Origin: Acidobacteriota bacterium
Lineage (GTDB): Bacteria; Zixibacteria; MSB-5A5; GN15; FEB-12
Length of the DNA stretch: 64,000 bases
Reading direction: 5' to 3'
Assembly (NCBI GenBank): GCA_035529075.1
Contig: DATKXK010000010.1
Coordinates: forward strand, 229,401 to 293,400
Position 1 is the stretch's first letter, and every line of letters begins with the position of its first letter. The notes under the pieces were generated by a model. The model did no database searches, was not told the DNA's origin, and saw nothing but the letters and a program-made list of their open reading frames with translations. Position numbers and translations under genes: made by a program. This document shows, one piece after another, positions 25,457 to 33,438 of the stretch.

Positions 25457-26737
25457 CTATTGCCCCACCTGGCTCTTGATCCAGACGGTACTTACGGATT
25501 TCGGACGCGTTATGGCAGTGCCGAGCGCGCGGTTGAGCACCAACTGCGAGAGCATCCCAAGCGACCGTGAAACCGAGAACAGCACCGTGTAGTATTCGAA
25601 TTCCTTGATGCCGTAATGGTACAGAAGCGCACCGGAACCGGCATCGACATTCGGCCACGGGTTGGCCGCCTTGCCGTGCTCTTTGAGCACTTCCGGTACC
25701 ACCTTGAACACGCGATCAACGGCCTGGAACACGGGATCGGCCTTGAGGTATTTCTTCCCGAATTCATTGAAGGCGGCAAACCGGGGATCGGTCACGCGCA
25801 GCACGGCGTGGCCGTAGCCGGGGATTACTTTGCCTGATTTCAGCGTTTCCCAGGCGTAGTCGCGAATCTGCTTCTCCGACGGAACGCCGTTGAACTTGTC
25901 AATCGTCTCCAGGATCCACTTGAGGCACTCCTGATTTGCCAGACCGTGCAAAGGACCGGCCAGGCCGTTCAGACCGGCGGACACCGCGTAGAACGGGTCG
26001 GACAGCGCTGAACCGACCGTGTGGCACGTGTTGGCTGATACGTTTCCGCCTTCATGGTCGGAGTGCAGCGTCAGGTACAGCCGCATCATCTCGTAGGTCT
26101 CGCCCTTCTTGGTCGGCAGCCCGAGCATCTTGGCGTAGTCGGCTCCCCAGTCGAGCTTCTTGGACGGCTCGATAAGGTCGCCCTTCTTGTACCGAATGCG
26201 GTAGACACCGGCCGCAATCGTGTGGATGGTGCCGATGATCGTCATGGCATCATCCAGCGTCGGCTCCCAGTATTCCGTCCTGGTCATCCCCTCGGTATAG
26301 CGTTTGCGGAAGGCCGACTCGTGTTCCATGGTCAGAATGGCCGTATCGAGCATGGCCATCGGGTGCGAGGTCTTCGGCATTGATTTGAGGACCTTCCACA
26401 CGTAATTGGGAACTTCTCCGTGCGTCTTCAGTTCCTCCTGGAACTGCTTCAGCTCATCCGCCGACGGTAGCTCACCTGTAAGCAGCAGCCAGAAAACCTC
26501 CTCGGGCAGCCGTTCCTTGATTTTCATGATCGGATGGCCGCGGATTATCAGGCCGAGGTCCGGTTCAACAACGGAAGTATCGCACACCATGCCCTTGACG
26601 CCGCGCATGCCGCCGATCGCCTGAGCAACCGTGACCTGCGAAATCACCTTATCACGGTGTTCCGAGAGCACTGACTTTCGCTCGTCGCGGATTTTCGGGA
26701 TAATGATGGCCAGCTTTTCTTTCAACGTCTGGGCCAT
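25457..26737 (-). CDS. citrate synthase, mitochondrial-like type
   Basis: The ATG at 26737 is chosen because AGAGGAG precedes it and MAQTLKEKL begins the conserved part. The 426-residue enzyme condenses oxaloacetate and acetyl-CoA to citrate. Residues align with the pig enzyme at a constant offset of ten: H228 (SDHEGGN), catalytic H264 (GPLHGLANQE), H310 (PGYGHAVLR) and D365 (NVDAGSGAL). This closeness to the eukaryotic type rather than the hexameric GltA type is notable but seen in several bacterial phyla. The gene has its own promoter on the minus strand and ends at the convergent hairpin. Confidence 0.95.
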   Translation of the reverse strand: MAQTLKEKLAIIIPKIRDERKSVLSEHRDKVISQVTVAQAIGGMRGVKGMVCDTSVVEPDLGLIIRGHPIMKIKERLPEEVFWLLLTGELPSADELKQFQEELKTHGEVPNYVWKVLKSMPKTSHPMAMLDTAILTMEHESAFRKRYTEGMTRTEYWEPTLDDAMTIIGTIHTIAAGVYRIRYKKGDLIEPSKKLDWGADYAKMLGLPTKKGETYEMMRLYLTLHSDHEGGNVSANTCHTVGSALSDPFYAVSAGLNGLAGPLHGLANQECLKWILETIDKFNGVPSEKQIRDYAWETLKSGKVIPGYGHAVLRVTDPRFAAFNEFGKKYLKADPVFQAVDRVFKVVPEVLKEHGKAANPWPNVDAGSGALLYHYGIKEFEYYTVLFSVSRSLGMLSQLVLNRALGTAITRPKSVSTVWIKSQVGQ

Positions 26738-26817
26738 TGTAGACTCCTCTTGGTTAACGGGTAGATTGGTTGTTGTTTGACCGAATTCCAGTATCAACCG
26801 CTGTGCATACGCCGCCA

Positions 26818-26846
26818 AGTTTAACTAACCTTGTCCTGAAAGTCAA
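26818..26846 (-). promoter_or_regulatory. promoter of citrate synthase
   Basis: On the minus strand TTGACT (26846-26841), 17 bases and TAAACT (26823-26818) lie about 80 bases before the ATG. Confidence 0.6.
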
Positions 26847-27150
26847 GGGGCCAGCAGGCAAGGAATCCACCCAAAACGCACCTTTCTGCCTCCCGTTTGG
26901 AATCAAGTAAGATATCCGCCGAAAGATCTTCTGACGATCCCGGCGACCCCGTCCCGCCGGGCAGCGAGACTGACGCCGACGGCCGGTTCAGCGCGGCCTG
27001 ACAGGACCCCGCCGTCGCTCCGCCGCCCGGGCCTCGGCCCGCTGCTAAGCTTTTGACCTGTTTGAAGTTGGGCGGAAGCATTGGCGGCACGCCAACCCGC
27101 TGAGCTCTCGCCGTTGGGGTGACCCGGACAGGCCGCGTCACCCCGGTGCT
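26847..27150. other. non-coding gap between fmdB-like gene and citrate synthase promoter
   Basis: No gene is supported here. A 106-codon minus-strand frame exists but its translation is low-complexity and Pro/Gly-rich, with no ribosome site. I see no repeat or RNA element. Confidence 0.5.
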
Positions 27151-27447
27151 TCAGGAGTCGCGCGCCGAGGGTTTGTCCGACGGTTTCTTCTCTGAGGAAC
27201 CGGTCGATGCGCTCTCGGAAGCGGCTGAAGACGGTTTGTCCTTGGCGGCCTCCGCTCGGTACTGCTTGCTGCGGTAATCGGTGGCGTAGAATCCCGAACC
27301 CTTCAAAAGGAAACCGCTTCCCCCGGAGATTACCCGGTGTGTCTTGCCCTGGCAGTTCGGGCAGACCTCTATCGGATCGTCCGTAATGGACTGAAATTCC
27401 TCAAATGAGTGGCTGCACGCAGGGCAGTGGTATTGGTATGTCGGCAT
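27151..27447 (-). CDS. FmdB-family zinc-ribbon protein
   Basis: A 98-residue protein with the N-terminal FmdB/Zn-ribbon domain: MPTYQYHCPACSHSFEEFQS, then CPNCQGKTHRVISGGSGF. The two CxxC pairs form a zinc ribbon. The C-terminal 30 residues are a charged Ser/Lys/Asp tail. The family is linked to regulatory or translation-related roles but is poorly defined. It lies 90 bases after phosphate acetyltransferase and is probably in the prfB-pta transcript. Confidence 0.88.
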   Translation of the reverse strand: MPTYQYHCPACSHSFEEFQSITDDPIEVCPNCQGKTHRVISGGSGFLLKGSGFYATDYRSKQYRAEAAKDKPSSAASESASTGSSEKKPSDKPSARDS

Positions 27448-27537
27448 CTACTATGTTCGCTCGGTACGCCGCGTTCGCTCGTTCAGCCGGTCAGGTAACC
27501 GGCAGTGCGTCTCGTGGTCCTGCTTTCTTCCCTGAGA

Positions 27538-28530
27538 TCAACCTTTCATGAGCAAGGCGATAGCACATACGTCGACGATGTCATCGACCGTGCAGCCGCG
27601 CGAGAGATCGCTGGCGGGCTTGGCCAGTCCCTGGATGATCGGTCCGGCGGCCGTGGCGTTGGCCAGTCGCTGCGTCAGCTTGTAGGCGATGTTTCCGGCG
27701 TCGAGGTCCGGGAATATCAAAACATTGGCATCGCCGGCGATAATGGAGCCGGGAGCCTTCTTGCGCCCGACCTCGGGGACAATGGCGGCGTCGGCCTGCA
27801 ACTCACCGTCAACCTTGAGTTCCGGGTGGTCCCGCCTGAGGTTTTCCAGCGCCGCCAGGACTTTGTCGACGTCTTCATGTTTGGCCGAGCCCTTGGTTGA
27901 AAACGACAACATGGCCACCCGTGGTTCCTCGCCGATGATGTTGCTCATTGTTTCGGCCGTCGACACGGCGATCGACGCCAGTTGCTCGGCGGTCGGGTTG
28001 GGAACAACCCCGCAGTCGCCGTAAACGAACACCTTGTCCTTTACGCCTCGGTACTCGGGGAGAGTCATGATGAAAGAACTGGAAACCGTGCTGATACCTT
28101 TCTTGAGTCCGATCACCTGGATGGCCGCCCGGAGAACGTCGCCCGTCGTATTGACCGAGCCTGCCACGGAGGCATCGGCTCTGTCGTTGCGCACGAGCAT
28201 GGCTCCGAAGAAGAGCGGCTGCAACATGGTGCTTTGGGCCTGTTCCTTGGTGATTCCCTTTTCCCGGCGGATTTCCATGAACTGGGCGACGTAATCGGCG
28301 TAGTCGGGAGACTTGGCCGGATCGATCACCCGGACTTTGCCCAGGTCAAGGCCGTACTGGCCGGCCAAATCCGCAATCTCTTTCTCGTTGCCCAGCAGAA
28401 TAACGGAGGCCATCTGCTCGGCCACCATCTTCTTTGCGGCCTGGATCATGCGCGGTTCGGTTCCTTCCGGAAGAACCACACACCGCCCCTTTGCTTTTGC
28501 TTTTTCCTTTATTGTCGATATGGCACTCAT
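27538..28530 (-). CDS. pta: phosphate acetyltransferase
   Basis: A 330-residue short-form Pta interconverting acetyl-CoA and acetyl phosphate in the cytoplasm. Family signatures visible are CVVLPEGTEPRMIQAAKKM, the GAMLVRNDRADASVAGSVNTT stretch, FVYGDCGVVPNPTAEQLA and the C-terminal GPIIQGLAKPASDLSRGCT, all in family order. The ATG at 28530 is favoured over the GTG one codon earlier because AGGAG lies six bases before it. No acetate kinase is adjacent in the window. It sits 48 bases downstream of prfB. Confidence 0.95.
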   Translation of the reverse strand: MSAISTIKEKAKAKGRCVVLPEGTEPRMIQAAKKMVAEQMASVILLGNEKEIADLAGQYGLDLGKVRVIDPAKSPDYADYVAQFMEIRREKGITKEQAQSTMLQPLFFGAMLVRNDRADASVAGSVNTTGDVLRAAIQVIGLKKGISTVSSSFIMTLPEYRGVKDKVFVYGDCGVVPNPTAEQLASIAVSTAETMSNIIGEEPRVAMLSFSTKGSAKHEDVDKVLAALENLRRDHPELKVDGELQADAAIVPEVGRKKAPGSIIAGDANVLIFPDLDAGNIAYKLTQRLANATAAGPIIQGLAKPASDLSRGCTVDDIVDVCAIALLMKG

Positions 28531-28578
28531 CACAAGCTCCTACCGCCGTTGATCGGCATTCCTCCTGTTGTTGCGTTC

Positions 28579-29686
28579 CTACACGAACTGATCTCTCAGT
28601 TCCGGGTCCGATAGGTATGCTTCTATGAAGGGATCGATGTCTCCATCCATCACGGCCTGTACGTTGGACGTCTCCCATGACGTACGGTGGTCTTTGACCA
28701 TGTTGTATGGATGAAAGACGTACGAACGAATCTGCGATCCCCATTCGATTTTCTTTTTGGCCTTTTCGAATTTTTCCCGCTTTTTGGCTTCCTCTTCACG
28801 GCGCAACAGATACAGGCGCGCTTTGAGGACGGTCATGGCGGAGTCCTTGTTCTTGTGCTGGCTGCGCTCCGACTGGCAGGTGACCACGGTGCCCGTGGGA
28901 ACGTGCGTCAGGCGCACGGCCGACGAGGTCTTGTTCACGTGCTGACCGCCGGCACCCGAGGCCCGAAACGTGTCCACCCTGATGTCCTCATCCTTCAGGT
29001 CGATTTCGATGTTGTCCTCAACGACCGGGTAGACGTGTACGGATACAAACGAGGTGTGCCGCCTGGCGTTGGCGTCAAAGGGGGATATGCGCACCAGGCG
29101 GTGCACGCCCGATTCCGCCCTGAGGAATCCGAACGCATACTCGCCCTTGATCTCCAGGGTGGCGGATTTGAGCCCCGCTTCGTCACCGGGCTGGTAGTCC
29201 ATCAACTCGATTGCAAAATCCTTCCGCTCCGCCCAGCGGTTGTACATGCGAAACAGCATTTCCGCCCAGTCCTGTGATTCCGTCCCCCCGGCCCCCGGGT
29301 GAATAGTGACAATCGCGTCCCGGTGATCGTCCTGTCCCGACAGGAGAGCCGCAAATTCCAGTCTGGTGACCTCAGCGGCAACGGATTTCATAGAGGCCGC
29401 CAGTTCCCGGGTTTCTTCGGAATCCTCCTCGACGATCCCCAGCAACTCTTCGACGTCCGACAGTTCTCCCAGTGCACGGTCCACGTGTTCGACCCATTTC
29501 TTGTGCTGCGAGATTTCCTTGAGGACCGCCTGGGCCTTCTGGTTGTCGTCCCAGAACCCCGGTTGCGTTGTGTTTTCCTCGAGTTTGGCTATCTTCTTGC
29601 GGCGACCGTCGAGGTCAAAGATACCTCGCTAACTTCTGGAGTTTCTCCGTGAGTTCGGGTAGTTGGCTTCTCAAATCCGCTATCAC
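28579..29686 (-). CDS. prfB: peptide chain release factor 2, programmed +1 frameshift
   Basis: RF2 terminates translation at UGA and UAA. Reading starts at a GTG (29686) after AAAGG and runs 23 codons to a CTT TGA C slip site (29620-29614). Skipping the T at 29617 continues the frame (DLDGRRKKIAKLEE) to the stop at 28579, giving 368 residues, matching the usual length. AGG precedes the slip site by three bases, a short version of the stimulatory Shine-Dalgarno. The stop-codon tripeptide SPF (RISPFDANARRHTSF) and the catalytic GGQ loop (SGAGGQHVNKTSSAV) are both present. The in-frame TGA is therefore autoregulatory, not a mutation. Confidence 0.95.
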
Positions 29687-29725
29687 GATTACCTTTCGCT
29701 CCTCTCTGTTCGCACACAGGTGCCG

Positions 29726-29754
29726 AATATATGCTAAATACTCCACGACGTCAA
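29726..29754 (-). promoter_or_regulatory. promoter of prfB
   Basis: On the minus strand TTGACG (29754-29749), 17 bases and TATATT (29731-29726) would start transcription about 30 bases before the prfB GTG. It is divergent from the promoter at 29822. Confidence 0.65.
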
Positions 29755-29821
29755 TCCCAAAGGCTCCGACCGGTGCGCCCGCAGGCCTGAAGACCGCACT
29801 GCCCGAACCGACAGAATAGAG

Positions 29822-29849
29822 TTGACAGGGATAGTCTATGTTGTATTTT
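29822..29849 (+). promoter_or_regulatory. promoter placing the start site at the MBL gene's GTG
   Basis: TTGACA (29822-29827), 16 bases and TATTTT (29844-29849). The predicted start site near 29856-29857 coincides with the GTG of the next gene, so the mRNA may be leaderless. Confidence 0.6.
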
Positions 29850-29856
29850 CAACGCC

Positions 29857-30504
29857 GTGGCAAGAAGGCTTGAGACACTTGTGGTGGGGCCGTTCGAGGT
29901 GAACTGCCACCTGTACTGGGACCCGGACAGCCGCCAGGGAATCATCATCGACCCGGGCGCCGAGGGAGACCGGATTCTGGACGCAGTCCGGGCCGGTGAA
30001 TTTGAACCGCGCGCGATACTCCTCACCCACGGTCACGCCGATCACATTGCCGCCATTCGCGCGGTCAAAGAACGCTTCGACATCCCCTTGTATATCGGAG
30101 ACGGCGAGCAGGGGCTGCTGGCTGATCCCAACGCCAATCTCTCGGCTCTCATTGCCGACCCGGTCATGGCGCCCGAACCGAACCATCTCGTCACCGATGA
30201 CCAGGTGCTGTCGCTGGGAGCGATGGCGCTGAGAGTCCTGGCTACGCCCGGTCATTCGCCCGCCGGTGTCTGCTACCTGGATGAAACGGAAGGCGTGCTG
30301 TTCTGCGGTGACACCCTCTTTGCAGGCTCCATCGGCCGCACGGACCTGCCCGGAGGGTCGCTCAAGCTCCTGCTGGAATCCATCGGCAGCAAGATCCTGT
30401 CACTTCCCGACGGCGTTATCTGTTGCCCCGGTCACGGGCCGCAGACCACGGTCGGCGCCGAACGGGTCGGAAATCCGTTTCTCGTGGGGGGATCATTTGC
30501 CTGA
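29857..30504 (+). CDS. MBL-fold metal-dependent hydrolase (glyoxalase II-like)
   Basis: A 215-residue metallo-beta-lactamase-fold hydrolase. The metal motif is LLTHGHADHIAAI, followed by TPGHSPAGVCYL, FCGDTLFAGSIGRTDL and a final CPGHGPQTTV, the typical HxHxDH...H...D...H ligand set. The family includes thiolester hydrolases such as hydroxyacylglutathione hydrolase, but this short form is of unknown substrate. It starts with GTG without a Shine-Dalgarno, consistent with a leaderless transcript, and overlaps the next gene by eight bases. Confidence 0.9.
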   Translation: MARRLETLVVGPFEVNCHLYWDPDSRQGIIIDPGAEGDRILDAVRAGEFEPRAILLTHGHADHIAAIRAVKERFDIPLYIGDGEQGLLADPNANLSALIADPVMAPEPNHLVTDDQVLSLGAMALRVLATPGHSPAGVCYLDETEGVLFCGDTLFAGSIGRTDLPGGSLKLLLESIGSKILSLPDGVICCPGHGPQTTVGAERVGNPFLVGGSFA

Positions 30505-31351
30505 CACGCCCAAAATCGAGCCGCTGCACCTGCAGGGCCTGTCGGACTACCATTGTCACTGCGATTACTCCGTCGATGCCGTGGGGACGGTGGACGAATA
30601 CTGCGACGCGGCGATCCGGCGCGGTCTGGCCGAAATCTGCTTTACCACCCATTACGACTTCAATCCTCGATCGGACCGCCAGGCCAACTTCATCGTGGTC
30701 AGGGGAGACAAGCGGCCGACCGGTCCCGAAAGCCTGGCGCCTTACGTAAAGGACGTCCGTCGCGCGGCTGACCGGTTCCTGCCCGAAGGACTGTCGGTGA
30801 AACTCGGCGTGGAGTTCGGCTGGTTCCCGGGGTGCCAGGAAGACGTCCGTGCGGTCATAGATCGATTCTCTATCGAGTATGCCCTGTGCGGCATCCACGA
30901 GCTTGACAACATCTGTCTCTGTTGCCGCGCCCACGTTGAACGGTGTTTCAGCCGGTTCTCGGTGGAGGAGGCGGTTGAGGCGTACACCGCTCACGTAATT
31001 CAGGCCGCGAAAAGCGGGTTGTTTGACACCATTGCGCACCTGGATTATGTCAGACGATACGGGCTTGACTATTACGGGCCCTCACTGGACAGTGTTTTCG
31101 AGAGCCGCCTGCCCGACATTTTTGGCGCCCTGAGATCGAGCGGCACGGCGCTGGAGATCAACACGGCGGGCCTTCGTCATGGGGTTAAAAGTTACTACCC
31201 GAAGATGAACGTTGTCAACGCCGCCACGCGGTCCGGGGTCGCCGTGCAATATATTGGCTCCGATGCGCACCGCCCGGACCAGGTAGGTTTCGACTTTGAC
31301 GGAGCCGGGGCGCTGGTGGCCGGTTCGATCGGCTGGTGCGACGATCTTTAA
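30497..31351 (+). CDS. PHP-domain phosphoesterase (histidinol-phosphatase HisJ-like)
   Basis: The start is a TTG at 30497, preceded by GGGGGGA and overlapping the MBL stop. The 284-residue product has the PHP motifs DYHCHCDYSVDA, FTTHYDF, a conserved GVEFGW, the IAHLDYVRRYG segment and the terminal SDAHRPDQVG. These supply the metal ligands of a trinuclear site. HisJ-type proteins dephosphorylate histidinol phosphate, but no other histidine genes are near, so a different phosphoester substrate is possible. Confidence 0.85.
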   Translation: MPDTPKIEPLHLQGLSDYHCHCDYSVDAVGTVDEYCDAAIRRGLAEICFTTHYDFNPRSDRQANFIVVRGDKRPTGPESLAPYVKDVRRAADRFLPEGLSVKLGVEFGWFPGCQEDVRAVIDRFSIEYALCGIHELDNICLCCRAHVERCFSRFSVEEAVEAYTAHVIQAAKSGLFDTIAHLDYVRRYGLDYYGPSLDSVFESRLPDIFGALRSSGTALEINTAGLRHGVKSYYPKMNVVNAATRSGVAVQYIGSDAHRPDQVGFDFDGAGALVAGSIGWCDDL

Positions 31352-31368
31352 CGTGCCCTGTGTCCCGA

Positions 31369-31959
31369 ATGCCAGCCAAGCGCAACAAGAAACTCCGGAG
31401 GTCGTTTTACGATCGGCCAACCCTCGAGGTGGCGCCTGATCTATTGGGTATGTACATCGTGTACCGTTCACCGGGCGGCATCATGTCGGCGCGGATAGTC
31501 GAGGTGGAGGCGTACATTGGCCGGGACGATCCGGCCTGCCACGCAGCGGCGGGACCGACCCGGCGCAACCGGGTCATGTTCGGCCCACCGGGTTTCAGCT
31601 ACATTTACTTCATTTACGGGATGTACCACTGCCTCAATTTCGTGACCGAGGCCGAAGGCTTTCCGGCGGCGGTGCTGCTTCGAGCCGCCGAACCCTGCGA
31701 CGGGCTGGAGACAATGCTGAGCAACTCCGGCAAGCGGCAGGTGGAAGGGCTTCTGGGTGGTCCCGGTAAATTTTGCCGCGCCTTCGGCCTGACGCGGGCG
31801 CAAAATGGTCTGGACCTGACGGGGGATCAACTGTTTCTTGAAGATCGAGGCGAGGCCAGGCCGACTGTCGCCCGCTCACCCCGGGTGGGAGTAACCAGAG
31901 CTGCCAGGAGGCAGTGGCGCTTTCAAGTCGCAGGCCCACCGAAAGCATCCGGTGGCTGA
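31369..31959 (+). CDS. 3-methyladenine DNA glycosylase (AAG/MPG family)
   Basis: A 196-residue DNA repair enzyme excising alkylated purines. It has the family hallmarks FYDRPTLEVAPDLLG at the start, VEVEAYIGRDDPACHAAAGPTRRNRVMFG with the catalytic glutamate, YIYFIYGMYHCLNFV and the GPGKFCRAFGLTR segment. The ATG at 31369 is adopted; a GTG three codons earlier is an alternative, and neither has a clear ribosome site. It lies 17 bases after the PHP gene. Confidence 0.93.
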   Translation: MPAKRNKKLRRSFYDRPTLEVAPDLLGMYIVYRSPGGIMSARIVEVEAYIGRDDPACHAAAGPTRRNRVMFGPPGFSYIYFIYGMYHCLNFVTEAEGFPAAVLLRAAEPCDGLETMLSNSGKRQVEGLLGGPGKFCRAFGLTRAQNGLDLTGDQLFLEDRGEARPTVARSPRVGVTRAARRQWRFQVAGPPKASGG

Positions 31960-32001
31960 CGCCTTGCCACAAGGGTGCGCACAGGAGAACAGGACGTACG
32001 C

Positions 32002-32622
32002 ATGTTTGGACAGGATTTTCTTCACAAGGCCCTGATCGGCGCCCCGATAATTCTGTTTTCGCTGACCGTACACGAGTTCTTTCACGCCTGGTCAGCGTTC
32101 AGGTTCGGGGACACCACCGCTCGCGACCAGGGTCGGCTGACACTCAACCCGCTGGCCCATCTCGATCTGACCGGCGTGCTGGTCATGGTCGTGTCGCAAT
32201 TCCGGTTCGGCTGGGCCCGGCCGGTGCCGGTTAACCCATTGAATTTGCGCAACCCGCGCGTGGCCAATCTCTGGATCTCGGCGGCGGGGCCGTTGTCCAA
32301 CGTTGGGCTGGCCGTGATCGCGGGGTTGGTCTATCGCTCCGTCCTTGTGCTCGATCTGGCTCTGCCGCCCATGTTTATCGAGTTTCTTACTACGGCGGTG
32401 GCGATTAACATCATTCTGGCGTTTTTTAACCTGGTCCCGCTGTTTCCTCTGGACGGGTCTCACATTCTGAAGTCCCTGGTGGGGTACGATGTGGCCGCGA
32501 GGATAGAGCGATTCGACCGTTTCGCCCCCTTTGTGCTCATCCTGCTGGTCATCACGGGGGTGCTGTGGATATTTCTCTGGCCCCCGGTGGCTGTGATTAT
32601 CAGTCTTATCCTGGGGCAGTGA
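32002..32622 (+). CDS. site-2-protease-like membrane metalloprotease (M50)
   Basis: A 206-residue membrane peptidase, with ATG at 32002 after AGGA. The zinc motif HEFFH (H24, E25, H28) sits in the first membrane span, and the third ligand is D151 in NLVPLFPLDGSHIL. About five or six membrane spans are visible and no PDZ domain, so it is a minimal M50B form like the YwhC/rhomboid-sized family. Substrates are unknown; a role in regulated intramembrane proteolysis is possible. Confidence 0.9.
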   Translation: MFGQDFLHKALIGAPIILFSLTVHEFFHAWSAFRFGDTTARDQGRLTLNPLAHLDLTGVLVMVVSQFRFGWARPVPVNPLNLRNPRVANLWISAAGPLSNVGLAVIAGLVYRSVLVLDLALPPMFIEFLTTAVAINIILAFFNLVPLFPLDGSHILKSLVGYDVAARIERFDRFAPFVLILLVITGVLWIFLWPPVAVIISLILGQ

Positions 32623-32669
32623 GCTTGCGCCGGCGGGGTAAGAGCAGGCGAAAAACAGCAGAGAGGATC

Positions 32670-33359
32670 GTGACAAAGACTGTGTTCAACAGAACAACGA
32701 TACCGGCGGCAGTCCTGCTTGCTCTCTGCATCGGTTGCGGCGGTTCCTGGCAGTCGATACCGCCGGGACAGGACGGGCCGGCAGGCCGGGAATCTGTTCT
32801 TGCCGACGCCTACCTGTTTGACTGCAAGGTATATCGGCGTGGTAAGCCGACCACCGTGAGGCTGGAGGTTTTCTCCACCGATTCGATCACGGCCCTCGGG
32901 GGCAGGGCGTATCTGGGCAAGGGCGCCCTGAAAGGAATACTGACGCCGAACAGACTTACACTTTATTTTCCGACGCGTAACGAGTACGTAGACCAGCCCG
33001 TTGAAGAGGCCGTCACGTCGTCAGATTGCCCTATCCGGCCCGGCGACTTCGGCTTATCTGACCTTTTGAGCCGTCGGCCGGACTCGCTGGGCTTTGGCGC
33101 GGGCATTCAGGTTGTCCGCAGGAATCCGACTGAAACCTCACGCCCGGAGTTCGCCGTCTTTGACGAGGCCTGTAGCTGGCGGTTGGAACTGACGTACGAC
33201 CGGCAGGGGGCGGGCTGGCGGCTGGCCAGGCTGGAGTTCAGTGACGGTGCGGACCTGCGGGTGCTCGCCAAGCGTCGCCGCTTCAAAGCACGGGCAAACG
33301 TACAAGCGGGCAAGTTCCAGGTCGAAATCCCCGCCGGCGCCGTGCGTGTGTCACCGTGA
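32670..33359 (+). CDS. hypothetical lipoprotein
   Basis: The GTG at 32670 follows GAGAGGATC. The 229-residue product has a signal peptide ending ALCIGC (lipidated Cys). The rest is an unrecognised beta-rich domain with DAYLFDCKVYRRGKPTTVRLEVFS and a basic C-terminus. Its shape resembles outer-membrane-attached LolA/LolB-like or DUF4292-like lipoproteins, but I cannot confirm that. It lies just before the oligosaccharide operon and may belong to envelope biogenesis. Confidence 0.7.
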   Translation: MTKTVFNRTTIPAAVLLALCIGCGGSWQSIPPGQDGPAGRESVLADAYLFDCKVYRRGKPTTVRLEVFSTDSITALGGRAYLGKGALKGILTPNRLTLYFPTRNEYVDQPVEEAVTSSDCPIRPGDFGLSDLLSRRPDSLGFGAGIQVVRRNPTETSRPEFAVFDEACSWRLELTYDRQGAGWRLARLEFSDGADLRVLAKRRRFKARANVQAGKFQVEIPAGAVRVSP

Positions 33360-33379
33360 CGGCACATTCTTGTGCGGTG

Positions 33380-33408
33380 TTGACAACCCTCGACAGATTA
33401 GTGATGTT
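33380..33408 (+). promoter_or_regulatory. candidate promoter of the oligosaccharide/rel operon
   Basis: TTGACA (33380-33385), 17 bases and a weak GATGTT (33403-33408). It lies about 30 bases before the ABC transporter start. The -10 match is poor. Confidence 0.35.
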
Positions 33409-33438
33409 AATAGCTTGCGTGGGAATTGGAGCCCGTAA

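Noticed and set aside
26821-27141. 106-codon minus-strand frame between fmdB-like and citrate synthase genes
   Set aside because: It is low complexity with no ribosome site, and the citrate synthase promoter overlaps it.
29614-29686. In-frame stop near the start of prfB as a pseudogene signal
   Set aside because: The CTT TGA C slip site and restored frame fit the known programmed frameshift.
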